24,251 bases of DNA. It comes from Desulfovibrio sp. OttesenSCG-928-G15 (lineage in GTDB: Bacteria; Desulfobacterota; Desulfovibrionia; Desulfovibrionales; Desulfovibrionaceae). The stretch covers positions 1-24,251 of the forward strand of contig JAJDIC010000028.1 of assembly GCA_030266525.1 (NCBI GenBank), given 5' to 3'. Under the pieces are notes generated by a model that saw only the letters and a list, made by a program, of their open reading frames with translations, ran no database searches and was not told where the DNA came from. Within the stretch, counting starts at the first letter, position 1. The number at the start of each line of letters is the position of its first letter. This document shows positions 1 through 7,795 of the stretch, in pieces. A program made the translations under genes and the position numbers.

Positions 1-866
1 ACAGTTTGCACGGTGCCGCCGTAGATGGTGACTGTGTTATTTGCAACAACCTTGCCCATGCCCGCGCTACGCGTTTGCCCGCCCATGGCAGCTCTCATTG
101 TGCCGCCGTATACGAAGACCTTGTTGCCGGTAACGTTGCCCGCTACGTTGCCCACCGCGTTTACGCCACCAAATACAGTGTGGCCCAGTTTGCCGCCGCG
201 TACTATTACCGTGTTGTTCGTGACGGCACCCCCGTCATAGGCAAAGCCACCGTATATTTGAAAATTGTTGGTTCCCTTTTTTATTATGACAGTGTTGTTT
301 TCCACGTTTCCTGTTTGGGAAAAACCGCCGTATATTTCAGAATTCACGGTCCCCCCGTTCAGGGTAACCTCGTTGCCGCTGGCGCTGTTAGTCTCTGAGC
401 GCCCGCCGGTTAACGAGCCACCCAGGGTGGCGCCGTTTATGAATACTTTGTTGCCGTAGGCCTTGCCGTTAGCAGTAAAGCCGCCGATGGTTTCTCTTTT
501 TACCTCGGAGCCTGCGGAGATGGTCACCGTGTTGCCGTAGGCGTCGCCCTTGCTAGTGTGTCCACCATGGACGTAATTTTCAATGGTGCCTTTGGTGATT
601 GTCAGGGTGTTGCCGCCGGAGTCGCCTTTAACGGCATAGCCGCCAAAGGCGAATTGGGGGTTTGTGCCCGAGCCGTAGTTGATGGTGACGGTGTTGCCCG
701 AAGCCGAAGGGCTTCCATCCGATCCTGCATACACTGCGCCCGCCTCACCCCCCGGCGTGGTCTTCAGATTTTTGGGATTGCCGTCATAGTTTGCGGTAGC
801 GGCAAAGGCGGGAGCTGCGCCGCAACAAAGCAGCAGGAATAGAATCAGGAGACAGGGTTTTTGCAT
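1..866 (-). CDS. Repeat-containing secreted adhesin / autotransporter passenger (5' part only)
   Basis: The reading frame is open from an ATG at 866 to the window edge, giving about 288 residues with no stop. An AGAGGA ribosome site lies 5 nt upstream of the ATG. The protein starts with a clear signal peptide: K3, a long Leu/Cys core, and cleavage expected after APAFA near residue 23. From about residue 57 it is built from at least eight imperfect repeats of 26-30 residues. Each begins G/N-N-T-V-T-I, passes a K/G-G-T turn, and ends with an I-x-G-G motif. Such repeats are typical of parallel beta-helix passengers of type V autotransporters in gut Desulfovibrio and Bilophila. The C-terminal beta-barrel, if present, lies outside the window, so export mode is inferred. 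A candidate regulator dyad lies about 70 nt upstream, and a MalT-like regulator gene is next door. Confidence 0.85.
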   Translation of the reverse strand, partial: MQKPCLLILFLLLCCGAAPAFAATANYDGNPKNLKTTPGGEAGAVYAGSDGSPSASGNTVTINYGSGTNPQFAFGGYAVKGDSGGNTLTITKGTIENYVHGGHTSKGDAYGNTVTISAGSEVKRETIGGFTANGKAYGNKVFINGATLGGSLTGGRSETNSASGNEVTLNGGTVNSEIYGGFSQTGNVENNTVIIKKGTNNFQIYGGFAYDGGAVTNNTVIVRGGKLGHTVFGGVNAVGNVAGNVTGNKVFVYGGTMRAAMGGQTRSAGMGKVVANNTVTIYGGTVQT

Positions 867-904
867 ATGTTCCTCTTCGTAATGAACAAGCGATTAGTCT
901 GAGG

Positions 905-910
905 AGAATA
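905..910 (-). promoter_or_regulatory. Candidate -10 element of the adhesin promoter
   Basis: TATTCT reads on the minus strand, 4 of 6 matches to the sigma-70 -10 consensus. The hexamer 17 bp upstream (GTGTTG) is a poor -35, as expected for an activator-dependent promoter. A 5' leader of about 30 nt would result. Confidence 0.3.
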
Positions 911-932
911 CGCAAAAGCCTGGTAGCCAACA

Positions 933-948
933 CTACCCGGCTGGGTAG
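933..948. promoter_or_regulatory. Perfect dyad CTACCC-N4-GGGTAG upstream of the adhesin gene (candidate LuxR-family operator)
   Basis: Arms 933-938 and 943-948 are exact inverted repeats around GGCT. A further GGTAG half-site lies at 922-926. On the minus strand the best -10 candidate is TATTCT at 910-905, with no good -35 element. If transcription starts near 898, the dyad centre is about 42 bp upstream of it, the usual place for a class II activator. The octamer CTGGGTAG (941-948) recurs at 3650-3657 in front of the regulator gene. Assigning the site to that regulator is an inference. Confidence 0.5.
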
Positions 949-1040
949 CAAAAGGGAGATTATTTCATTTTTTCGCAATGTAGCGCGTCTGCGGCTGATG
1001 CTGTCGCGGCGATTGATGAGGCTGGCGGCAACCAGGCGTA

Positions 1041-3605
1041 TTACCGGGCCGGGCCCTGTTCGTTACCAGTCAATTCCAGGTAGCGGCGGGTGGCTTCCAC
1101 CCGGTTTACCACGCCCAGTTTGGCATAGGCCATGCCCAGAGCTTTTTTCACTGTTTCTCTGGTCACTCCGAAATGCTCGGCAATTGCCGGGTTGGACATT
1201 CCCTTGGCTACGAGGGCAAGAAATTCCCGCTCTCTGGGGGTAAGCAAGGCGCGTTTTTTGTGTTTACCGCATATGCCGCCAAGCCTGGCCATTCTTTTGG
1301 TCCGCTCCAGAATGGCGGTCAAGTGGGCATCGTCAGAAAGCCGTTTTGCGTGTCGCAGCAGCGGTTCGATGTGTTGCCCGTATTCGGCCACAACGGTAAC
1401 CAGCCCTTCCGCCCGGGTCAGGGCTAATACTTCATCAAGGTGGCGCATGGCCTCTTCCGCTCCCTGGGTGTGCCAGGCCGCCACGGCCAGAAGGATTTTA
1501 CCGTATATCCGGGCAAAGAGCGATTTGGGCGGGCTTGTGCATTCGCAAATGCTTTCGGCCACTTTGGTCAGAAGCGGATAATTCTTTTGCAGCAGTAAAG
1601 CCCTGGCATGTATCGTAAGCGCAAAGGGCAGCACCTGGGGCAATGCGTTGTGGGGCGGGTCGTGCATTTCACCGTCGCGCAGCCATTGGGGTATGTCTTC
1701 GTAACGGTTCAGGCAGGCGCAAATATAGCCCGTTGCCATGTCGTGGCACTCAAGGTGGTCAAAAATGCCCAGGGCCTCAATACGCGGGCGAAGAGCGGCA
1801 AGCCGGGACAGCGCATTTTCGGGTTTGCTCTGGGCAATGCACAGTCTGGCCTGACAAAATTCCACCGCTGTTGCCGAGGCGATATGTTCGTCAGCAAAGG
1901 TAGCTTCCCGAAGGTCTTGCAGCAATTCATCAAGGCGGGCGAGCTTGCCCTGCTCAAGGCACATTTCCGCGTGAATCAGGGGGGCGGGGGTGTTGTCCCT
2001 GACGCCGGACAGCATGGAATACAGCCCCTGGAGCCTGGTTGCGAGATTCTCAAGCGCGTCATAGTTCCCCTGTTCGCACAGGCCGAGAAAGGACAGGCTG
2101 GGCGAGCCGAAGCTCCAGGCCGAGCCCTTGCTCAAAATAACTGATGGGCCGTTGAGCAGACGACAGGCTTCGGTATAGTGCCCGGCTATCAAGCGGATGT
2201 CGTTAAAGGCCAGAATGCCGCGCAGCACGGCGCATTCGCCACGCACTCGCCGGTTGAGATCTTCCGGCATATTATCGGCTGTGCGGCAGTGTTCTTCCAG
2301 TTCTTCCAGCAGGCTCAGGGTGCGTTTTTCCCCCCAGATCATTGCGCAGATGGCAAGAAAAACGACATAACCAAGGGGATTTTGCAGGCGTGCGCGCCAG
2401 GGGGCGCTGGTAACGGCTGCGTATATTTCCTCACGAAAGTAGGTCAGGTAAGTTTCGTATTCGGGCAGCAGGAAGATATCCAGCAGGTTGATGTAATCTT
2501 CATCGCGTCCGGCCCGTACATAGAAGCGCAAGGCCTGAACCGGGTCGTTGCGTAAAAGACTGCACTTTGCGGCAAGGCTGTAGAGGGCGGGCTTGTCAAT
2601 GGAGGGCGTGGCAGCCAGCTCTTTGCGCAAAAAATCTCTGAAAATACTGTGAAAATGATAGCGTCCTTTTTTTTCATCATAGAGCAAAAAGGCATTTTTA
2701 TTGCGAAGCTTGCGCAAAAGCACCGGAGCGGCGGGTTCGCCGGAAAGCATCTCCGCTTCCTTGGTGGTGAAGGATTCCGGCACGGCAATGCAAAGCAAAA
2801 AGGCTTGCTCCTGCGCGTTGTAGCTGGAAAAAACCGTGTTGGACAGGAGCGACTCAATATCCGGCGAGGGCAATATTCTGCCGCAGGCCCGCCAGCTTTG
2901 CAGGCACAACCAGAGCGCGGCAGGCCAGCCCTCGCTGTACCGTTGGGACTGCGCTACGGCCTCGGGCGCGTCAATACCGTGCAGGCGAAAGTACTGCGCT
3001 GTTTCCTCCGGGGAAAAGGCCAGCGTATCCTGCTCAAACACGATGGCAAGCTGCTTTATGCACAGTTCTTCCACGTTCAGGTTAGGGCGCGATCGGGAAA
3101 AAAGCGCTACATGCAGGTTAGGCGTGTCAGCTTTGACCATGCTTTCCCAAAAAGCGCTCATGGCCGGGTCTGATACCTGATGGTAGTCATCCAGCACCAG
3201 ACAGGCCGGGTCGCCGTTGTTCTGGAACAGGGCCAAGGCTTTTCGCGCCTGGGAGGCTGTTTCTGGAAAACCCAGCCCGCGCAGTCGAACGGCACTAGCC
3301 AAACCCTGTCCGGCAAAGGAATCAAACATATCGTGCCAGAGAAATTTGGCGTCATGCGGCCCGGCAGGCACGGAATAATAGTAGGCCTGCCCGGCAGATT
3401 CGCGGGCCACAGCCAGGGCCAGTGTTGTTTTGCCATACCCCATGGGCGCAACAACGATGCTCATGCCGAAACCATGCACGGCAGCCAGCAGTTGTTGCGT
3501 CAGTTCGCTACGTGGCAGGTATACCGTTTCAGCTTGCATCCGGCTCCCGAAGCGGGTGGGGAAATGTATCGCGCCATGACCCGTTTTTTTGGGGAAACTA
3601 TCCAT
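1041..3605 (-). CDS. MalT-like LuxR-family transcriptional regulator with ATPase domain
   Basis: An 854-residue protein with the layout of large ATP-binding LuxR regulators. There is a P-loop PMGYGKTT at residues 54-61, then a LVLDDYH Walker B, a long helical TPR-like middle, and a C-terminal LuxR helix-turn-helix over the last 65 or so residues (LTPREREFLALVAKGMSN... VTRETVKK). The start at 3605 is chosen because the stretch HFPTRF...LPRSELTQQL matches the usual N-terminus of this family and TATAAT lies about 35 nt upstream. An ATG at 3539 with a better ribosome site (GGGAG) would give a protein 22 residues shorter. The frame stays open upstream to 3761, but that part looks non-coding. The gene lies between an ABC importer operon and a repeat adhesin on the same strand. 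The likely inducer is unknown. Confidence 0.88.
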   Translation of the reverse strand: MDSFPKKTGHGAIHFPTRFGSRMQAETVYLPRSELTQQLLAAVHGFGMSIVVAPMGYGKTTLALAVARESAGQAYYYSVPAGPHDAKFLWHDMFDSFAGQGLASAVRLRGLGFPETASQARKALALFQNNGDPACLVLDDYHQVSDPAMSAFWESMVKADTPNLHVALFSRSRPNLNVEELCIKQLAIVFEQDTLAFSPEETAQYFRLHGIDAPEAVAQSQRYSEGWPAALWLCLQSWRACGRILPSPDIESLLSNTVFSSYNAQEQAFLLCIAVPESFTTKEAEMLSGEPAAPVLLRKLRNKNAFLLYDEKKGRYHFHSIFRDFLRKELAATPSIDKPALYSLAAKCSLLRNDPVQALRFYVRAGRDEDYINLLDIFLLPEYETYLTYFREEIYAAVTSAPWRARLQNPLGYVVFLAICAMIWGEKRTLSLLEELEEHCRTADNMPEDLNRRVRGECAVLRGILAFNDIRLIAGHYTEACRLLNGPSVILSKGSAWSFGSPSLSFLGLCEQGNYDALENLATRLQGLYSMLSGVRDNTPAPLIHAEMCLEQGKLARLDELLQDLREATFADEHIASATAVEFCQARLCIAQSKPENALSRLAALRPRIEALGIFDHLECHDMATGYICACLNRYEDIPQWLRDGEMHDPPHNALPQVLPFALTIHARALLLQKNYPLLTKVAESICECTSPPKSLFARIYGKILLAVAAWHTQGAEEAMRHLDEVLALTRAEGLVTVVAEYGQHIEPLLRHAKRLSDDAHLTAILERTKRMARLGGICGKHKKRALLTPREREFLALVAKGMSNPAIAEHFGVTRETVKKALGMAYAKLGVVNRVEATRRYLELTGNEQGPAR

Positions 3606-3636
3606 AATGTACAGGGGTACCAGAAGAAAGCAGGCG

Positions 3637-3642
3637 ATTATA
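3637..3642 (-). promoter_or_regulatory. Perfect -10 hexamer of the regulator gene promoter
   Basis: TATAAT reads on the minus strand about 32 nt upstream of the ATG at 3605. The hexamer 17 bp further upstream (TGCCCC) is a poor -35. Transcription would start near 3630. Confidence 0.5.
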
Positions 3643-3657
3643 CCCCCTTCTGGGTAG
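3641..3657. promoter_or_regulatory. TACCC-N6-GGGTA dyad in the regulator's own promoter
   Basis: TACCC (3641-3645) and GGGTA (3652-3656) form an inverted repeat. CTGGGTAG at 3650-3657 is identical to the half-site in front of the adhesin. It lies between the -35 position and the -10 of the minus-strand promoter and overlaps the -10, a place that suits autorepression. The spacing differs from the adhesin site (N6 against N4), so the link is tentative. Confidence 0.4.
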
Positions 3658-3859
3658 TAGGGGCATGTGAAATGGCCTCGCTGTATACCCGAATACTCAT
3701 ACGTTGTAGCAAAAGCGCATGGTGTGCGCGCCTGGGCATATGCCCCGACGTACTTTTGCAAGCGGGCCGGGGCATGCGGTGTATTTTTTTTTGCCGTTCC
3801 CTGGCAGGGGGAAAAGCTGAAACAAGAATAGAGGCGCCAAATGACGCAATGCGCCTGTG

Positions 3860-4924
3860 TTACACTGTATCGTTTGCGGGATACCAGAAGGGGCGCAAAA
3901 ATTTCACATGGCAGTTCGCTCCGGGTTCCGGGCCGTCTGTGCGGCGGCCTTTTTGTACCCGAAGCGTCTGTTCGCCCACCTGAATCTGGTAATCGACTAT
4001 TTCTCCCAGAAAGGATTTGCGGGTAACCACCCCGTCAATGCCTCCGCTGTCCACAAAGTCTATTTCCGAAGGTCTGCTTGCAAGGGAAAGGCCGGAATGC
4101 GCGCGCATTTCGTCCGGCGGGGCAACAGGCCCGCGCAGTGGCTCGCCCCCGATAATCCTGTACGCTCCATCTTCCCCGGCCACTTCAAGAAAGTTGGACA
4201 GCCCGATAAAGCTGAAAACAAACTTGTTGGCCGGGTTGGTGTAAACATTCATGGGCGTATCAATTTGTTGCACCACGCCGAGCTTCATGACCAGAATCCG
4301 GTCGGAAAGGGCCATGGCCTCGGCCTGATCATGGGTCACATAGATGATGGAAAACCCGTATTTTTTCTGTACGTCTTTTATTTCAAAGCGCATTTCTTCA
4401 CGCAGGTGCGGGTCGAGGCTGGAGAGCGGCTCATCAAGCAACATGACGTCCGGGTTGATGGCCAGTGCCCTGGCCAGTGCCACGCGCTGCTTGCCGCCGC
4501 CCGAAAGATCATCCGGCTTGTTCTGGGCTATGTCCAGCAGGTTGGTGGACGCAAGGGCTTCTTTTGTGCGCTTTTCTATTTCCGCAGTGGGAAGTTTTCT
4601 GATGCGCAGCGGGAAGGCCACGTTTTCATAAACCGAAAGGTGCGGCCATACGGCAAAAGCTTGAAAAACCATGCCGAAATCCCGCTTTTCCGGCGGCAGG
4701 TAATAGCCGCTTTTTTTGGATGAAAGCAGCCTTTCGCCGACGTGAATTTCTCCGTCGTCCAGGTCTTCAAAGCCTGCGATCATGCGCAGGGTGGTGGTTT
4801 TGCCGCAGCCGGACGGTCCGAGCATGGAAAAGCACTCTCCCTTGGCGATGGAAAGGTTCAGCCTGTCCACGGCAAGCACATTGCCGAAGCGTTTCGTAAC
4901 ATCGTTAAGTCTGACGTATGACAT
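3860..4924 (-). CDS. ABC importer ATP-binding protein (Fe3+/phosphonate/spermidine-type), second ATPase of the operon
   Basis: A 354-residue cytoplasmic ATPase of the FbpC/PotA type. Visible motifs are Walker A GPSGCGKT (36-43), a Q-loop VFQAF, signature LSGGGKQR (from 140, slightly off the usual LSGGQQQR), Walker B VMLLDEP (160-166), D-loop SSLD and H-loop His198. The C-terminal third fits the TOBE regulatory domain seen in this class. The ATG at 4924 lies two bases after the permease stop, so the two genes are translationally coupled. It is the last gene of the operon. The operon has a second, upstream ATPase of the same class; the two could form a heterodimer under one fused permease. Confidence 0.93.
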   Translation of the reverse strand: MSYVRLNDVTKRFGNVLAVDRLNLSIAKGECFSMLGPSGCGKTTTLRMIAGFEDLDDGEIHVGERLLSSKKSGYYLPPEKRDFGMVFQAFAVWPHLSVYENVAFPLRIRKLPTAEIEKRTKEALASTNLLDIAQNKPDDLSGGGKQRVALARALAINPDVMLLDEPLSSLDPHLREEMRFEIKDVQKKYGFSIIYVTHDQAEAMALSDRILVMKLGVVQQIDTPMNVYTNPANKFVFSFIGLSNFLEVAGEDGAYRIIGGEPLRGPVAPPDEMRAHSGLSLASRPSEIDFVDSGGIDGVVTRKSFLGEIVDYQIQVGEQTLRVQKGRRTDGPEPGANCHVKFLRPFWYPANDTV

Positions 4925-4926
4925 GG

Positions 4927-6627
4927 CTACCTCTTGGCGTATTTGGCGGAAAAGCGGTTGATAAGCGTCTGTCCGATGATGATGAGCACAAGAGCCACGC
5001 CCGCAAGCGCGGCAGACACAACCGTTTCACCGTCCTCGTTCAAGGTGTAAATGGCAACGCCAATGGTCCGGGTGGTGGGGGCGTAAAGCATGATCGACAC
5101 TGTCAACTCGCGTAGTGAGGGCAGGAAGATCAGGAAAAAGGCCGCCAGCATTCCGGGGCGGACCAGCGGAATGACAATATCTTTCAGGGCTTGCCACATG
5201 GTTGCCCCGCAGGCTCTGGCCGCTTCCACCAGGGAATCGTGCACTTGTTCGAGCGCGGCGGAGTTGGCTTTGAGCGAAAAGGCCATGTAGCGGGCAATGT
5301 AAGCCACCAGAATAATCCAGACCGTGTTGTACAGGTTGACGCCAAACTTGCCGCTCCAGGCCAGGATGACCCCGAGAGCGATTACCGAACCCGGCACGGA
5401 AAAGGGCAGCATGCCCAGAAATTCCAGCACACCCTTGCCGCGTACCTTCATTTTTACAATGACATAGGAAATCATGACCCCGGCAAACATAGTAATGACC
5501 GCAGCGGCAAGGCCCAGGGTTACGCTGTTGAAAATGGCGTCACGGGTGAGCTTGTGTTCAAAAAGGATGAACCTGTAGTTTTCCAGGGACAGGTTTTCCC
5601 AGGTAAAGGGCAGGCCGTAAGTGGGCAGTCCCCCGACAAGGAAAATGACCACTGTCGGCAGCACAATGGTAAAGCCGATGTAGGCTACGCAAAACACCAT
5701 CAGCGGGATGCGCAGCCCGCGCAGCTTGAGCTCCATGGGCCGGAAGCTCTTGCCCGCGATAATCTGGTAGCGGCCCTTGCCGAGAATTTTGTTCTGCATC
5801 CATATGATAAAGGCGGCAGAGGCAACAAGCACGGAAGCCAGCACAGTGCCGGAGCGGATGGATTCAAAACTGCCCGCGCTCTGGTGAATGCGCTCGTAAA
5901 TAAGGGTGGGAATGTTGAAAATGCCGTTTTCAATGCCAAGAACTGCCACCGTGCCGAAATGGGCCATGGAATAGAGCATGATCAGCAACGCGCCGGACAA
6001 AATGCTCGGCAAAACAAGCGGGATGGTGATTTTGCGGGTAATGGTGCCAAGGCCCGCGCCGGAAATACGGGCAGATTCCTCCAGTGTCGGGTCCATGCGC
6101 TCCAGCGCACCGCAAACCTGAATGAACACGAAGGGAAAGAGGTACATTATTTCTACCAGAATAATGCCTGCGTAGGAATAAATGTTGAATACCGGACCGT
6201 CAAAGCCAAAGGTGTCCATAAAAAAGCGGTTGATGTACCCGGCTCTGGGTGAAAGCAGCATCTTCCAGGCCAGCGCGCCGATAAAAGAAGGCAGCATAAA
6301 CGGCACAAGGAACATGCCCTTCATGAACCGCTTGTACGGCAGGTCTGTGCGAGTGACCAGCCAGGCGAAAAATGTTCCGACAGCGGTGCTGCCAATAGTT
6401 GTGCCAAGGGCGATGATAACAGAATTGAGAAGTGCCTGATAAGTGTCCGTTTCCTTTAAAACATTCACTACATCAGTGATATTGAACTCATTATTATTAT
6501 CCCAAAACGCATTCACGAAAATAAGGATGACCGGAAAGGCCACAAAAACGACCAGAATGCCGATGGACAGGGTGAGTATTATCTGGGCGGTGCCAAAGCC
6601 GCCGGCTTTTTTTATTGTCCCGCTCAT
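4927..6627 (-). CDS. ABC importer permease, two permease domains fused in one chain (FbpB-like)
   Basis: A 566-residue integral membrane protein with about twelve hydrophobic segments arranged as two homologous halves, roughly residues 15-280 and 305-560. Each half carries an EAA-type loop that contacts an ATPase: LEESARISGAG...IPLVLPS around 182-209 and LVEAARACGAT...IPLVRPG around 466-492. The fused double permease is typical of Fe3+, thiamine and 2-aminoethylphosphonate-type importers, so the substrate cannot be fixed from this chain. Its ATG overlaps the TGA of the upstream ATPase gene in an ATGA, and its stop is two bases before the next ATPase, showing tight co-translation. Confidence 0.93.
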   Translation of the reverse strand: MSGTIKKAGGFGTAQIILTLSIGILVVFVAFPVILIFVNAFWDNNNEFNITDVVNVLKETDTYQALLNSVIIALGTTIGSTAVGTFFAWLVTRTDLPYKRFMKGMFLVPFMLPSFIGALAWKMLLSPRAGYINRFFMDTFGFDGPVFNIYSYAGIILVEIMYLFPFVFIQVCGALERMDPTLEESARISGAGLGTITRKITIPLVLPSILSGALLIMLYSMAHFGTVAVLGIENGIFNIPTLIYERIHQSAGSFESIRSGTVLASVLVASAAFIIWMQNKILGKGRYQIIAGKSFRPMELKLRGLRIPLMVFCVAYIGFTIVLPTVVIFLVGGLPTYGLPFTWENLSLENYRFILFEHKLTRDAIFNSVTLGLAAAVITMFAGVMISYVIVKMKVRGKGVLEFLGMLPFSVPGSVIALGVILAWSGKFGVNLYNTVWIILVAYIARYMAFSLKANSAALEQVHDSLVEAARACGATMWQALKDIVIPLVRPGMLAAFFLIFLPSLRELTVSIMLYAPTTRTIGVAIYTLNEDGETVVSAALAGVALVLIIIGQTLINRFSAKYAKR

Positions 6628-7718
6628 TGCGTCACCTCCGCCATTTGCCGGGCGTCAAACCAGTGCAGATTGTGGAAGCTGACTTCACAGGCCTCGCCCT
6701 CCGCAAACACCAGCTTGTTGGCAACAGCCGTATGCGTGGGCAGTTCCGTGCGTAGTTTTGCTCCATCAATTTCAATAAGATAATCCATCATTGCCCCAAG
6801 GAAGCTGGCCCGCTGCACAACGCCGCGCAGGGCCTTGGGTTGCGCCCCCGGCCTTGTAAGCAGCACGTCAGACGGTCTGCACGCGCCGATCCATTCTTGC
6901 GCAGCGCCTTGGGGATGCTGCCAGGGCACGGGCTGGGAGCCGTGGCCCGCGCACAGCACGCCGTCTTTCGCATTGACCGTAAGGAAGTTGGCTACGCCCA
7001 TGAAATTGAACACGAACAAGTCTTGGGGCTTTTCATATATTTCTACGGGGGTGCCGATCTGGCGGATATTGCCTTTCATATCCATGATGGCCATACGGTC
7101 GGAAATGGCCAGGGCGATTTCCTGATCATGTGTCACGTAAAACACGGTTATGTTCAGGGTATGCTGTAATTCTTTGATTTCAAAGCGCATTTCCTCTCGC
7201 AGGTTGGCGTCAAGGTTGGAGAGAGGCTCATCAAGCAGCATGATGGAAGGCTCTGCCACCAGGGCTCTGGCCAGAGCGACCCGCTGCTGTTGTCCGCCGG
7301 AAAGCTCGGACGGCAGGCGGTGTTCAAGCCCTTCCATGTTGACCAGTGAAACAGCCCGCATGGTTTTTCTTTCCAACTCTTCCCGGCCTGCTTTGGCAAG
7401 CTTCAAAGGGTAAGAGACGTTCTGGAACACCGTCATGTGGGGCCATACGGCATAGTCCTGAAACACGACGCCAAGGTCGCGCCGGTCAGGGGGGATGTTT
7501 TCGCCGTCCGCGTCGGCCACAGTGGTGTCGCCTATGCGGATTGCGCCCCTGTCCGGGGCCTCAAACCCGGCGATAAGCCGGAGCAGCGCGGTTTTTCCGC
7601 AGCCCGAAGGGCCAAGAAGCGTGAAGCATTCGCCGTGGTCCACCGTGAGTGACAGATCCTTGAAAACCACATGCTTTGCATAGGCCTTGCAGACCTTGTC
7701 CAGAGTAATTGTTGCCAT
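6624..7718 (-). CDS. ABC importer ATP-binding protein (Fe3+/phosphonate/spermidine-type), first ATPase of the operon
   Basis: With the start at the ATG at 7718 (GGGA ribosome site, protein MATITLDKV...), this is a 364-residue ATPase. It has Walker A GPSGCGKT (36-43), Q-loop VFQDYAVWPH, canonical signature LSGGQQQR (139-146), Walker B IMLLDEP, D-loop SNLD and H-loop His197, followed by a TOBE-like C-terminal region. An in-frame ATG at 7778 would add 20 residues but lies inside the intercistronic hairpin region and is unlikely. Its stop overlaps the permease start by four bases. It is clearly a paralogue of the operon's last gene and keeps the standard signature that the other has partly lost. 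Confidence 0.92.
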   Translation of the reverse strand: MATITLDKVCKAYAKHVVFKDLSLTVDHGECFTLLGPSGCGKTALLRLIAGFEAPDRGAIRIGDTTVADADGENIPPDRRDLGVVFQDYAVWPHMTVFQNVSYPLKLAKAGREELERKTMRAVSLVNMEGLEHRLPSELSGGQQQRVALARALVAEPSIMLLDEPLSNLDANLREEMRFEIKELQHTLNITVFYVTHDQEIALAISDRMAIMDMKGNIRQIGTPVEIYEKPQDLFVFNFMGVANFLTVNAKDGVLCAGHGSQPVPWQHPQGAAQEWIGACRPSDVLLTRPGAQPKALRGVVQRASFLGAMMDYLIEIDGAKLRTELPTHTAVANKLVFAEGEACEVSFHNLHWFDARQMAEVTQ

Positions 7719-7754
7719 GTGTTCCCGTTGCTGTTGAGGGGTTACAATGAAAGC

Positions 7755-7783
7755 GCCCGGTGCTTTTTCTGAAAGCACCGGGC
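7755..7783 (-). terminator. Intercistronic hairpin between binding-protein gene and ATPase gene
   Basis: A perfect 12-bp stem GCCCGGTGCTTT / AAAGCACCGGGC (7755-7766 with 7772-7783) around a 5-nt loop. It starts 12 nt after the binding-protein stop. No T-run follows it on the minus strand, so it is more likely a partial attenuator or a 3' RNA stabiliser that raises binding-protein levels over the other subunits, as known for malE-malF-type operons. Confidence 0.7.
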
Positions 7784-7795
7784 ACCGGCAGGCAG

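Larger units (their letters stand above)
3606..3859. other. Intergenic region between the ABC operon and the regulator gene
   Basis: It holds the regulator promoter and dyad listed separately. There is also a 12-bp perfect palindrome GGGCATATGCCC at 3734-3745, and a weak hairpin (AGGCGC 3832-3837 with GCGCCT 3851-3856) just after the ATPase stop that may end the ABC operon transcript. No gene is seen. Confidence 0.5.

Noticed and set aside
3606..3761. N-terminal extension of the LuxR-family regulator
   Set aside because: The frame is open, but the residues do not fit the family, and the promoter and dyad lie within this stretch.
3857..4723. Plus-strand frame of 288 codons opposite the ATPase gene
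   Set aside because: It overlaps a well-defined ATPase on the other strand and shows no motifs of its own.
5191..6252. Long plus-strand frame of 353 codons opposite the permease gene
   Set aside because: It is antisense to a clearly conserved permease, and its product is rich in Gly, His and Asn with no family marks. It is a shadow frame.
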